Below, in pieces: positions 33,703 through 41,204 of a stretch of DNA of 64,000 bases. The notes under the pieces were generated by a model. The model saw only the letters and a program-made list of their open reading frames with translations, ran no database searches and had not been told where the DNA came from. Every line of letters starts with the position of its first letter. Within the stretch, counting starts at the first letter, position 1. A program made the translations under genes and the position numbers. Source of the stretch: Kribbella kalugense (GTDB taxonomy: Bacteria; Actinomycetota; Actinomycetes; Propionibacteriales; Kribbellaceae); assembly GCF_004365875.1 (NCBI RefSeq), contig NZ_SODF01000004.1, forward strand, positions 310,001 through 374,000, read 5' to 3'.

Positions 33703-34797
33703 ATGTCCGAGGCCGTACTGCTGATCGGGACCAAGAAGGGGCTCTGGATCGGCCGGAGCGACGCTGCCCGTACGCAGTGGCGGCTGGACGGGCCGGTGCC
33801 GGAGTTCGAGATGCAGGGTGTGTACGCCGTCGGCATCGACACCCGTGGCGACCGGCCTCGCCTGTTCGTCGGCGGCACGAGTGAGCACTGGGGTCCGGCG
33901 GTGTTCCACTCCGACGACCTCGGCGCGACCTGGGCCGAGCCGCCGGAGGGCTCGCTCGGGTTCCCGGCCGACGCCGGGGCCTCACTCGAGCGGGTCTGGC
34001 AGATCCAGCCGGCCCCGGCCGGGCAGCCGGGCGTCGTGTACGCCGGGTCGCAGCCGTCCGCGCTCTGGAAGTCGACCGACGGGGGAGTGACCTTCGAGCT
34101 GGTCCGCGGACTGTGGGATCACCCGCATCGGACCGAGTGGGGTGCCGGATTCGGCGGGCAGGCCGTGCACACCGTGCTCCCGCACCCGACCGACGCCGAA
34201 CAGGTCAGCGTGGCGATGTCGACCGGCGGCGTCTACCAGACGGCCGACGGCGGCACGACGTGGAAGCCGGCCAACCAGGGGATCCAGGCGACGTTCTTTC
34301 CCGACCCTTATCCCGAGTTCGGCCAGTGTGTCCACAAGCTGGCCGGGCATCCCGACGTACCCGAGCGGATGTTCGCGCAGAACCACCACGGCGTCTACCG
34401 CTCCGACGACGGCGGAGCAATCTGGAAGTCGATCGCGGACGGGCTGCCGTCGGACTTCGGGTTCCCGATCGTGGTGCACCCACACGAGCCCGCGACCGTG
34501 TACGTATTCCCGCTGATCGCGGACGGCAACCGGATCCCGACCGAGGCGAAGTGCCGGGTCTACCGGTCCCGGGACGCCGGCTCGACCTGGGAGCCGTTGT
34601 CCGCCGGGCTGCCCGACGTGTCCTACGTACCGGTCCTGCGGGACGCGATGACCACCGACACCGCGGACCCGGCCGGCGTGTACGTCGGCACCCGCGACGG
34701 CTGCGTCTACGCGAGCGCCGACGGCGGAGACAGCTGGGCCGAGGTCGCCCGCCACCTCCCCGACGTACTCACCGTGCGTGCCGCGGTGGTCGGATGA
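33703..34797 (+). CDS. BNR/sialidase-like beta-propeller protein
   Basis: The 364-residue protein has repeated Asp-box motifs (SDDLGATW, STDGGVTF, TADGGTTW, SDDGGAIW, SRDAGSTW, SADGGDSW) spread along its length. These are typical of six- or seven-bladed BNR/VPS10-like propellers. There is no signal peptide and no sialidase catalytic Arg triad that I can identify, so it is probably a cytoplasmic binding propeller, not a glycosidase. AGGAG precedes the ATG. Its stop overlaps the start of a MoaD/ThiS-like gene; this pairing is frequent in actinobacteria, as I recall. Confidence 0.85.
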   Translation: MSEAVLLIGTKKGLWIGRSDAARTQWRLDGPVPEFEMQGVYAVGIDTRGDRPRLFVGGTSEHWGPAVFHSDDLGATWAEPPEGSLGFPADAGASLERVWQIQPAPAGQPGVVYAGSQPSALWKSTDGGVTFELVRGLWDHPHRTEWGAGFGGQAVHTVLPHPTDAEQVSVAMSTGGVYQTADGGTTWKPANQGIQATFFPDPYPEFGQCVHKLAGHPDVPERMFAQNHHGVYRSDDGGAIWKSIADGLPSDFGFPIVVHPHEPATVYVFPLIADGNRIPTEAKCRVYRSRDAGSTWEPLSAGLPDVSYVPVLRDAMTTDTADPAGVYVGTRDGCVYASADGGDSWAEVARHLPDVLTVRAAVVG

Positions 34798-35057
34798 TCG
34801 CTGTCCGCCTGCCAACCGTCCTCCGCCCGTTCGCTGCCGGCGCCGAACGGGTCGAGGTCGAAGGCACCACCGTTGCCGAGGCCTTCGCCGCGCTGGACCC
34901 ACCGCTGCGCCGCCGCCTGACCGACGACCAGGGCGCCGTCCGCCGGCACGTCAACATCTACCTGGGCAACGACAACATCCGCGACCTCGACGGCCTGGAC
35001 ACGCCGGTCCAGGACGGCGACGAGCTCCTGATCCTCCCCAGCGTCGCCGGCGGCTGA
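34794..35057 (+). CDS. MoaD/ThiS-family ubiquitin-like sulfur carrier
   Basis: The 87-residue beta-grasp protein ends in Gly86-Gly87 (SVAGG), the tail that is adenylated and thiocarboxylated in sulfur carriers. IAVRLPTVLRPFAAGAERVE, VNIYLGNDNIRDLDGLDTPV and DGDELLILPSVAGG follow the MoaD pattern. Its ATG overlaps the stop of the BNR propeller gene. No moaE, thiG or moeB gene is nearby. It may therefore work with the propeller in an unknown sulfur-transfer or protein-tagging role. Confidence 0.88.
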   Translation: MIAVRLPTVLRPFAAGAERVEVEGTTVAEAFAALDPPLRRRLTDDQGAVRRHVNIYLGNDNIRDLDGLDTPVQDGDELLILPSVAGG

Positions 35058-35101
35058 AAAAGGCTGTAGTTCAAGGGCTCGGTTGGTTACCGTCGGGCGG
35101 C

Positions 35102-35635
35102 ATGAGTGATGTGCTTCTGCTGACCGGGTCGTCCGGGTCAGGTAAGACGACCGTGGCCAGGCTGGTTGCCACCGACGCGGCGCGGCCGACGGTGCATGTG
35201 ACGACCGACGAGTTCTATCGGGCGATCCGGACCGGCTTCATCGCGCCGTACCTGCCTGAGTCGGAGCGGCAGAACGAGGTGGTCGTCGACGCGATCATCG
35301 CGGCCGTTGGCGTCTACGCGCGCGGTGGGTACGACGTGGTGGTGGACGGGATCATCGGGCCGTGGTTTCTCCAGCCGTTTCGCGCAGCGGCCGGCGACTG
35401 GAAGATGTCGTACGTCGTCCTCCGGCCGGATCTTGCGACGACCCTCGAACGCGGGCAGGCACGCGGTGAAGGTGAGTTGACGGACGCGGAGGCGATCAAC
35501 GGGTTGCATGGGGCGTTCGCGGACCTCGGGCCGCTCGAGCACCACGCGATCGACACGTCGTTGCTCGATCCCGCGGAGACGGCGGCCGAGGTCCGCAAAG
35601 CTGTTGCCTCGGGGGACTACTTGCTCAGTGTCTGA
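35102..35635 (+). CDS. P-loop ATPase/kinase
   Basis: The 177-residue protein opens MSDVLLLTGSSGSGKTTVAR, with a Walker A motif at residues 9-16. HVTTDEFYRAIRTGFIAP resembles zeta-toxin and gluconate-kinase-like families, and VVDGIIGPWFL is a Walker B-like strand. RGQARGEGELTDAEAIN looks like the lid with Arg residues. It probably phosphorylates a small molecule; the substrate is unknown. TACCGT lies 8 nt before the ATG and no Shine-Dalgarno sequence is seen. Its last 11 bases overlap the convergent AICAR transformylase gene. Confidence 0.85.
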   Translation: MSDVLLLTGSSGSGKTTVARLVATDAARPTVHVTTDEFYRAIRTGFIAPYLPESERQNEVVVDAIIAAVGVYARGGYDVVVDGIIGPWFLQPFRAAAGDWKMSYVVLRPDLATTLERGQARGEGELTDAEAINGLHGAFADLGPLEHHAIDTSLLDPAETAAEVRKAVASGDYLLSV

Positions 35636-36536
35636 AGAGGCGTACGTCGGTTGGTGACCAGGTGATGCCGAGTTCGGCGCAGGCGGCGGCGACCTCGGGG
35701 GAGCGGATCGACCCTCCGGGCTCGGCGATGTGCGCGACGCCGTACCGGTGAGCCTCCTCGACGTTGTCCACGAAAGGCAAGGCGCCGTCGGAGACCATTG
35801 CGACGCCGGTCAGCGGTTCATCAGACCGGCGGGACCACCACAGCGCGGCCTTCTCGCCGGCCAGTCGGGTGCAGTCGACCCGCGACTGCTGGCCGGCGCC
35901 GATGCCGATCGCCATCCCGTCCTTCACCAGTACGACGGTGTTGGACTGGGTGTAGCGGGCGACGATCAACCCCAGCAGCAGGTCGCGGGCCGCGTCGTCC
36001 GGCACAGCCTCGTCGAGCAGCTCGCGGGTCAGCGGCAGCGCATCACGCTCCTGCGTCAACCGCAGTCCGTACAGCTCACGGACCTCGAGAGCAGGCGGCT
36101 CGAAGTCCGCATCAGCCTCCAGCACCAGGTACGTCCCGCGCTTCTTCGCCGCCAGGATCTCCACCACACCCTCGTCGTACCCAGGCGCGATGATCCCGTC
36201 CGACACCACCCGCTTCAGCACGCCGGCAAGCTCCAGGTCCACCGGATGCGAGACCGCCACGAAGTCGCCGTACGACGACTTCGGATCCGCATCCCGCGCT
36301 CGTCCATAAGCCTCGGTCACAGTCTCACCAAGAGCCGCACCGGCCGGCGACACATGCTTGTACGACGCAGCAGCCGGCGTACCGAACGTCCGCGCAGCTT
36401 CCAGCACCAACTGCCACCCAGTCAGCGCATCCAGCACATTGATGTACGACGGCGCGCCCGAAACCACCGTGAACGGGGCACGGTCGCCGAGCACTGTCAT
36501 CGTCGCTGACTGATGCGGATTCATGCCATAACGCAT
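35625..36536 (-). CDS. Stand-alone AICAR transformylase (PurH C-terminal domain homologue)
   Basis: The 303-residue protein matches only the AICARFT half of bifunctional PurH. MRYGMNPHQSA opens the domain. SYKHVSPAGAALG carries the catalytic Lys-His pair. VVLVKDGMAIGIGAGQQSRVDC and GVAMVSDGALPFVDNVEEA are hallmark segments. The N-terminal IMP cyclohydrolase domain is absent, so it should catalyse only AICAR (ZMP) formylation. The ATG has GGAGG 5 nt upstream, and that sequence is buried in a hairpin directly after a ZTP riboswitch, so ZMP/ZTP should regulate it. It is presumably a second, stress-related enzyme besides housekeeping PurH, which is not in the window. Confidence 0.88.
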   Translation of the reverse strand: MRYGMNPHQSATMTVLGDRAPFTVVSGAPSYINVLDALTGWQLVLEAARTFGTPAAASYKHVSPAGAALGETVTEAYGRARDADPKSSYGDFVAVSHPVDLELAGVLKRVVSDGIIAPGYDEGVVEILAAKKRGTYLVLEADADFEPPALEVRELYGLRLTQERDALPLTRELLDEAVPDDAARDLLLGLIVARYTQSNTVVLVKDGMAIGIGAGQQSRVDCTRLAGEKAALWWSRRSDEPLTGVAMVSDGALPFVDNVEEAHRYGVAHIAEPGGSIRSPEVAAACAELGITWSPTDVRLFRH

Positions 36537-36541
36537 CGGGA

Positions 36542-36628
36542 CCTCCGAATCGATCGGAGGCGCCCAGGCGGACGACGCCTTGTTCTTCGCTCCCTGGTGG
36601 TGACCCACCTTCGCCAGTCGCGGTGCCC
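36542..36628 (-). promoter_or_regulatory. ZTP (pfl) riboswitch with Shine-Dalgarno-sequestering hairpin
   Basis: The transcript between the methyltransferase stop and the AICARFT start carries the conserved ZTP motifs in order: GCGACTGGCGAAGG, a GTGGG/CACCAC stem, GGGAGCGA and CCGCCTGGGC. The pfl aptamer is known to bind ZTP and ZMP. After it, CCTCCGA and TCGGAGG form a 7-bp hairpin (36542-36560) that buries the GGAGG of the gene. Ligand binding would be expected to free it, giving translational activation. Confidence 0.9.
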
Positions 36629-37345
36629 TCAGCCTACGACGGCGCGAAAGACCATCAGCCGCGAGCCCGCCGGCTCGCCGTGCCAGCCGCCGTCAACCGT
36701 CACGTCAGCGAAACCGGCGGCATCCAGGTCGGCCGTGATCTCCTCGGCGGAGCGGAAGTACAAGGTGTTGCGATAGACGGCATCGTGGCCGTCGGGGAAG
36801 ACATTGTGCGCATCGAAGATGACCCGGCCGTCGGCGACCTCGATCAAGTCGAGCCACTCGCGAAGATGACCGGCCGGGGTGTCCCGTTCGCCGTACGTCG
36901 CCTCGCGGGTCCACTGCTCCCAGGCCCGAGCCGCCGGGTTGCGAGACTCGAAACTGATCACGCCGCCGGGCCGAAGCGCGCCGGCCAGTCGCTTGAAAAC
37001 CTCGGCCTGGTTGTCGATGTGCATCAGCGTGTTGCCGCTGCTGATGACGAGGTCGGCGTCGCCGGCGGGCTCGACGGCGAGGAAGTCCCCGTCGATCCAG
37101 GTGACCGCGTCAGCACCCGGCTGACGACGCGCGTACCCGAGCATCGTCGGGCTCGGATCGACCCCGATCACCACTCGCCCAGGTGCGACCAGCGACCGCG
37201 TGAGCAGCCCGGTCCCGCAGCCGAAGTCCACCACCTTGCGAGCACCGTCGGCCAGTGCGCGGTAGTAGGCATGGTCGTCTCCGGCCGGGTTGTCCAGGTC
37301 GTACAACCCCACCAGCTGCTCGTCGCCGTACGGATCGTCAGTCAT
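36629..37345 (-). CDS. Class I SAM-dependent methyltransferase
   Basis: The 238-residue protein has SAM motif I VVDFGCGTGLLTRSL near residue 40, an acidic residue at the end of strand 2 (VIGVDPS) and the later LVISSGNTLMHI and LRPGGVISFESRN segments. The substrate is unknown. TAGCAT lies 7 nt upstream of the ATG without a Shine-Dalgarno sequence, so it may be leaderless. It lies immediately upstream of the ZTP riboswitch and the AICARFT gene; readthrough could feed the riboswitch, or an internal promoter may exist. Confidence 0.85.
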   Translation of the reverse strand: MTDDPYGDEQLVGLYDLDNPAGDDHAYYRALADGARKVVDFGCGTGLLTRSLVAPGRVVIGVDPSPTMLGYARRQPGADAVTWIDGDFLAVEPAGDADLVISSGNTLMHIDNQAEVFKRLAGALRPGGVISFESRNPAARAWEQWTREATYGERDTPAGHLREWLDLIEVADGRVIFDAHNVFPDGHDAVYRNTLYFRSAEEITADLDAAGFADVTVDGGWHGEPAGSRLMVFRAVVG

Positions 37346-37352
37346 CAGCCGA

Positions 37353-37358
37353 ATGCTA
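37353..37358 (-). promoter_or_regulatory. Candidate -10 element of the methyltransferase gene
   Basis: TAGCAT on the minus strand is followed by 7 nt and then the ATG at 37345. Confidence 0.4.
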
Positions 37359-37392
37359 GGAGTGCCGTTGCACGAGGACAACGCAATAAGAA

Positions 37393-37422
37393 GCCGGTGC
37401 GGTCGGCGAGGACCGCACCGGC
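37393..37422 (-). terminator. Terminator hairpin after the CHAP gene
   Basis: A 12-bp perfect stem (GCCGGTGCGGTC) with a 6-nt loop lies 10 bp beyond the CHAP stop codon. No long T-tract is present. Confidence 0.65.
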
Positions 37423-37431
37423 GCTCAAGAC

Positions 37432-37953
37432 CTACTGGGCCGAGACCCAGCCGTAGATGTTGCCTGGCCGGCCGGCGTTCTTCGCGTGCTTCGGATCGAA
37501 CGGCCCGAGCTTCTGCACCTTGTCGTGCGAATTGCCTTCCACAGTGCTGATCTTGCCGTTGCCAGCAGCAACCACTACGCCGGTGTGCAGGCTGGTACCG
37601 GTGTTCTGCGGGCCGGTGCCGTAGAGGACGATGTCGCCGGGCTTCATGCCGGTGTTGCCGGAATGAGCCCGGCCTTTGCGCTGACCCCAGGTGTAGATGT
37701 CGCCGGTGAAGCCGTAGTTGGGGATGTCGATCCCGGCCTTGCGCCAGGTCCAGGTGGCGAAGTGCGCGCACCAGGACTCGCAGGCGCCGTACGGGTTGCA
37801 GTTGCTGCCGGGTGGGGTCTCGCCCTGCCCGATCTCGCCGTTGGCGGCGTTGACGATCTTCGTCCGGGTATCAGCGGCCGCCGCGGTCAGCGACAGCGAG
37901 CCCAGTAAGGAAAGGACGACAGCGGACAACAGGAGTCGCAATGTGGGGCGCAT
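37432..37953 (-). CDS. Secreted CHAP-domain peptidoglycan hydrolase
   Basis: The 173-residue protein has a Sec signal peptide (MRPTLRLLLSAVVLSLLGSL, cleaved near AAAAD) and a CHAP amidase/endopeptidase domain. Catalytic Cys62 lies in ESWCAHFATW and His123 in SLHTGVVV, with PGDIVLYG between them. It probably cleaves peptidoglycan cross-links or stem peptides in the cell wall. The promoter lies in the AT-rich 124-bp gap shared with the divergent ilvD gene. Confidence 0.9.
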   Translation of the reverse strand: MRPTLRLLLSAVVLSLLGSLSLTAAAADTRTKIVNAANGEIGQGETPPGSNCNPYGACESWCAHFATWTWRKAGIDIPNYGFTGDIYTWGQRKGRAHSGNTGMKPGDIVLYGTGPQNTGTSLHTGVVVAAGNGKISTVEGNSHDKVQKLGPFDPKHAKNAGRPGNIYGWVSAQ

Positions 37954-38064
37954 CAGCTTGCTCCGTTTCGGATTGGGACAAAATCCCCCCAGGCGGCTAG
38001 CGGAATCAGTATGTAATTAACTAACAACACAAAGCAATCACAGCGTCGTTAAATTACGAAGGCA

Positions 38065-38070
38065 TAGAGT
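38065..38070 (+). promoter_or_regulatory. Candidate -10 element of ilvD
   Basis: TAGAGT is followed by 7 nt and then the ATG at 38078. The gap upstream (37954-38060) is unusually AT-rich for this genome and also serves the divergent CHAP gene. Confidence 0.45.
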
Positions 38071-38077
38071 GACCCGC

Positions 38078-39745
38078 ATGGTCGATGTGAAGCCGCGGAG
38101 CCGGACGGTCACTGACGGGCTGGAGGCGACGGCCAGCCGGGGAATGCTGCGGGCGGTCGGGATGGGGGACGACGACTGGGTGAAGCCGCAGGTCGGCGTG
38201 GCCTCGAGCTGGAACGAGATCACCCCGTGCAACCTGTCGCTGGACCGGCTCGCCAAGGCTGTGAAGGAAGGCGTGCACGCGGCCGGCGGGTACCCGCTCG
38301 AGTTCGGCACGATCAGCGTCTCCGACGGTATCTCGATGGGTCACGTCGGCATGCACTACTCGCTCGTCAGCCGGGAGATCATCGCCGACTCGGTCGAGAC
38401 TGTGATGGAGGCCGAGCGGCTCGACGGCTCGGTGCTGCTGGCCGGTTGCGACAAGTCCCTGCCCGGCATGCTGATGGCCGCGGCCCGGCTCGATCTCGCC
38501 TCGGTCTTCCTGTACGCCGGTTCGATCATGCCCGGCAAGCTCGGCGACAAGGACGTCACGATCATCGACGCCTTCGAGGCCGTCGGCGCGTGCCTCCGCG
38601 GCCTGATCACCCAGGACGAGGTCGACGCGGTCGAGCGCGCGATCTGCCCGGGTGAAGGCGCCTGCGGTGGCATGTACACCGCCAACACCATGGCCGCCGC
38701 TGCCGAGGCGCTTGGGATGTCGTTGCCGGGATCGGCCGCCCCGCCGGCGGTCGACCGTCGCCGTGACGGCTATGCGCGCAAGTCCGGCGAGGCCGCGGTT
38801 GGCCTGCTGCAGAAGGGGATCACGGCTCGGCAGATCCTCACCAAGGAAGCGTTCGAGAACGCGATCGCCGTCGTGATGGCGCTCGGCGGCTCGACGAACG
38901 CCGTACTCCATCTGCTCGCGATCGCACGCGAAGCGGATGTCGACCTGACCCTCGCCGACTTCAATCGGGTCGGGGACCGGGTCCCGCATCTCGGTGACCT
39001 GAAGCCGTTCGGCCGGTACGTGATGACCGATGTCGACCACGTCGGCGGTATCCCGGTGGTGATGCGCGCACTGCTCGACGCCGGTCTGCTCCATGGCGAC
39101 TGCCTGACCGTCACCGGCCGGACGATGGCGGAGAACCTGGCCGACATCGCGCCGCCCGACGTCGACGGCACGATCATCCGCGCCCTCGACAAGCCGATCC
39201 ACCACACCGGCGGCATCACCATCCTGCACGGCTCGCTCGCCCCGGACGGCGCAGTCGTGAAGAGCGCCGGCTTCGACTCGGACGTCTTCGAAGGAACCGC
39301 CCGCGTCTTCGACGGCGAGCGCGCCGCGATGGACGCCGTACCCGACCTCAATCCCGGCGACGTCGTCGTGATCCGGTACGAAGGCCCGAAGGGCGGCCCC
39401 GGGATGCGCGAGATGCTCGCGGTCACCGGCGCGATCAAGGGCGCCGGTCTCGGCAAGGACGTGCTGCTGCTGACCGACGGCCGCTTCTCCGGCGGTACGA
39501 CGGGACTCTGCGTCGGACACGTCGCACCAGAGGCCGTCGACGGCGGACCGATCGCCTTCGTCCAGGACGGCGACCGCATCACCCTCGACGTGAAGAACCG
39601 CACCCTCGACCTGCATATCGACGCTGCCGAACTCGAACGCCGCAAACAAGGCTGGACCCCGAAGACTCCCTCGATCACCAAGGGCGTCCTCGGCAAGTAC
39701 ACCCGCCTGGTCCGGTCGGCGTCCGAAGGCGCCGTCTGTATCTGA
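38078..39745 (+). CDS. ilvD: Dihydroxy-acid dehydratase
   Basis: The 555-residue iron-sulfur enzyme dehydrates dihydroxyisovalerate and dihydroxymethylvalerate in valine and isoleucine synthesis. Cluster cysteines are in ITPCNLSLD, LAGCDKSLPGM and EGACGGMYTANTM. The Lys/Ser C-terminal region contains LLLTDGRFSGGTTGLCVGH (catalytic Ser). The start is the ATG preceded by TAGAGT-N7; a GTG three codons upstream would fall on the presumed -10 element. It begins the branched-chain amino acid region. Confidence 0.96.
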   Translation: MVDVKPRSRTVTDGLEATASRGMLRAVGMGDDDWVKPQVGVASSWNEITPCNLSLDRLAKAVKEGVHAAGGYPLEFGTISVSDGISMGHVGMHYSLVSREIIADSVETVMEAERLDGSVLLAGCDKSLPGMLMAAARLDLASVFLYAGSIMPGKLGDKDVTIIDAFEAVGACLRGLITQDEVDAVERAICPGEGACGGMYTANTMAAAAEALGMSLPGSAAPPAVDRRRDGYARKSGEAAVGLLQKGITARQILTKEAFENAIAVVMALGGSTNAVLHLLAIAREADVDLTLADFNRVGDRVPHLGDLKPFGRYVMTDVDHVGGIPVVMRALLDAGLLHGDCLTVTGRTMAENLADIAPPDVDGTIIRALDKPIHHTGGITILHGSLAPDGAVVKSAGFDSDVFEGTARVFDGERAAMDAVPDLNPGDVVVIRYEGPKGGPGMREMLAVTGAIKGAGLGKDVLLLTDGRFSGGTTGLCVGHVAPEAVDGGPIAFVQDGDRITLDVKNRTLDLHIDAAELERRKQGWTPKTPSITKGVLGKYTRLVRSASEGAVCI

Positions 39746-39764
39746 ACCGGCCGACTGCTTAGGT

Positions 39765-40946
39765 ATGCCGATGGACGCCGAGCAGCTGGTCGAGGTTCAA
39801 CAGGCAGCGAGCACGATCGCCCGGGCTCAGTTCGCCTACCTGGTACGCCGGTACGGCGTCGACGACCGCTTCCGCGACGGCTGGGGCAACCACAACGCGA
39901 CCCACAACCTCCGGGTCGCCTGGCAGGCGGCGCGTGGTGCGGCCAGGTTGGTCGAGGCAGGGGCGGAGCCGCCCGAGGCGGTGCCCTTCGCCCTGATTGC
40001 CGGAATCCACCATGACCACGTCCAGGAGGTCGGCAGTCCGTACGACGGCAGTCCGCACCGGGCGGCCCTGATCGAGGTCGACGAACAGCAGGCGATCCTG
40101 CGCCACCAGCTGGAACGCGCCGGCGCACCGCTGCGCCCACTGACCTACGACCTGAGCCCGGACCGCGAGCGACTGAGTGTGGCCGCTGCCCACGATGCGA
40201 TGCGTGCATATGAACGTGAGCATGGCTACGAGCCGACGGAGTTGTTCACCCAAGCCGGCTACGACACCGTCGACGAGCTGATCATGGACACCCAGGTCGT
40301 GGGAGCGACGCCGCAGGACGGTATCGGCACCAGGTCGACGGCCGACCGGCCGCTGGGTGCAGCGATGAGCGACGCCGACAAGTCCGACCTGGCCTTGCAG
40401 GGCGGACTGCGTCGTGGTCTCGGGCTGTTGCTCGAACGGAACCGGGCGACCCTCGCCGTCCCGGCGTTCAGCGACGGCATGGATGTCGACCTGCCTCGCG
40501 AACTGACCGTGCCGTACCTCGAGTCCCAGTGCGAGATCTTCGCCAACGATCGATTCACCCTCAGCCAGAGCAACGCTCTCTTCCCGCAGCGGGCGTTCAC
40601 CGTCGAGCGGCTGGAGCAGCTGCGACGCGAGCATGTGGCGGGACGGATGACCTGGACCGAGATGGTGGCTCACACCACCGAGCTGGCACGGACCGAACCG
40701 GTCCCGTCACGTGGCGCGGCGTCGACGCTGATCGCCGATCCGCGGGATCTGATCGGTGATCTCGCCCCCGGGTTGCGCGGCCAGGCGCCCGGCGTACGCA
40801 GCCCCGAGGCCCTACCGCCGGAGCTGCAGACGGAGCGCGACCGGGCGGGGATCGATCTGCACGGTGCCGTCGTACTGCCGAAGGCCGACGGGGCCCGCGC
40901 GACGCCGAGGGCGTCTGTATCTAAAGACAGTCGTCTCGCTAGGTGA
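39765..40946 (+). CDS. Uncharacterised protein with a His-rich, HD-like motif
   Basis: The 393-residue protein has WGNHNATHNLRVAW near residue 45 and ALIAGIHHDHVQEVG near residue 85. Their spacing recalls the metal-binding His/Asp residues of HD-domain phosphohydrolases. The rest is soluble and rich in Arg, Glu and Ala, without membrane helices or other motifs that I recognise. It lies 19 bp after ilvD, so it may be cotranscribed, and ends just before the ilvB leader. A weak start context (no clear Shine-Dalgarno sequence) leaves the first ATG or the one two codons later possible. Confidence 0.6.
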   Translation: MPMDAEQLVEVQQAASTIARAQFAYLVRRYGVDDRFRDGWGNHNATHNLRVAWQAARGAARLVEAGAEPPEAVPFALIAGIHHDHVQEVGSPYDGSPHRAALIEVDEQQAILRHQLERAGAPLRPLTYDLSPDRERLSVAAAHDAMRAYEREHGYEPTELFTQAGYDTVDELIMDTQVVGATPQDGIGTRSTADRPLGAAMSDADKSDLALQGGLRRGLGLLLERNRATLAVPAFSDGMDVDLPRELTVPYLESQCEIFANDRFTLSQSNALFPQRAFTVERLEQLRREHVAGRMTWTEMVAHTTELARTEPVPSRGAASTLIADPRDLIGDLAPGLRGQAPGVRSPEALPPELQTERDRAGIDLHGAVVLPKADGARATPRASVSKDSRLAR

Positions 40947-41001
40947 GATATGAGCGAGCCGAACTTGACCCGGTCGCGGTCGGTCGGCGAATGTTGCCTA
41001 C

Positions 41002-41043
41002 ATGCGATCGATTCTCCTCGTACTTGTGCGGCGCGCCGACTGA
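41002..41043 (+). CDS. ilvBNC leader peptide
   Basis: Thirteen codons read MRSILLVLVRRAD. Six consecutive residues are Ile, Leu, Leu, Val, Leu, Val, as expected of an attenuator leader peptide sensing charged branched-chain tRNAs. It closely resembles the leader of corynebacterial ilvBNC. A terminator follows 22 nt after the stop, and ilvB starts 161 nt after it. Confidence 0.85.
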   Translation: MRSILLVLVRRAD

Positions 41044-41065
41044 CGCGACCACCGAGTCGAGCGCG

Positions 41066-41099
41066 CCCCCTTCAGCCCACCCGGCGGAGGGGGTTTTTT
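41066..41099 (+). terminator. Attenuator terminator in the ilvBNC leader
   Basis: CCCCCT pairs with AGGGGG (41066-41071 with 41088-41093), extended by two weaker pairs, followed directly by six Ts. It lies between the leader peptide and ilvB, so premature termination should occur when branched-chain amino acids are plentiful. Confidence 0.88.
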
Positions 41100-41204
41100 G
41101 TTGCCAATGCGACTATCTGCGACCCAGATGCGCAGGGACAGCGAACACGAGCGAGGATGGATCGGTCGCGCAAGCCAAACGTGACAGGACTAAGGAAGGC
41201 ACTC

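Noticed and set aside
37954..38077. Possible c-di-AMP (ydaO) riboswitch before the secreted CHAP gene
   Set aside because: The gap is only 124 bp, is shared with ilvD, and shows none of the conserved ydaO segments.
38054..39649. 531-codon open frame antisense to ilvD
   Set aside because: Same reason: a bias-driven mirror of a conserved enzyme gene.
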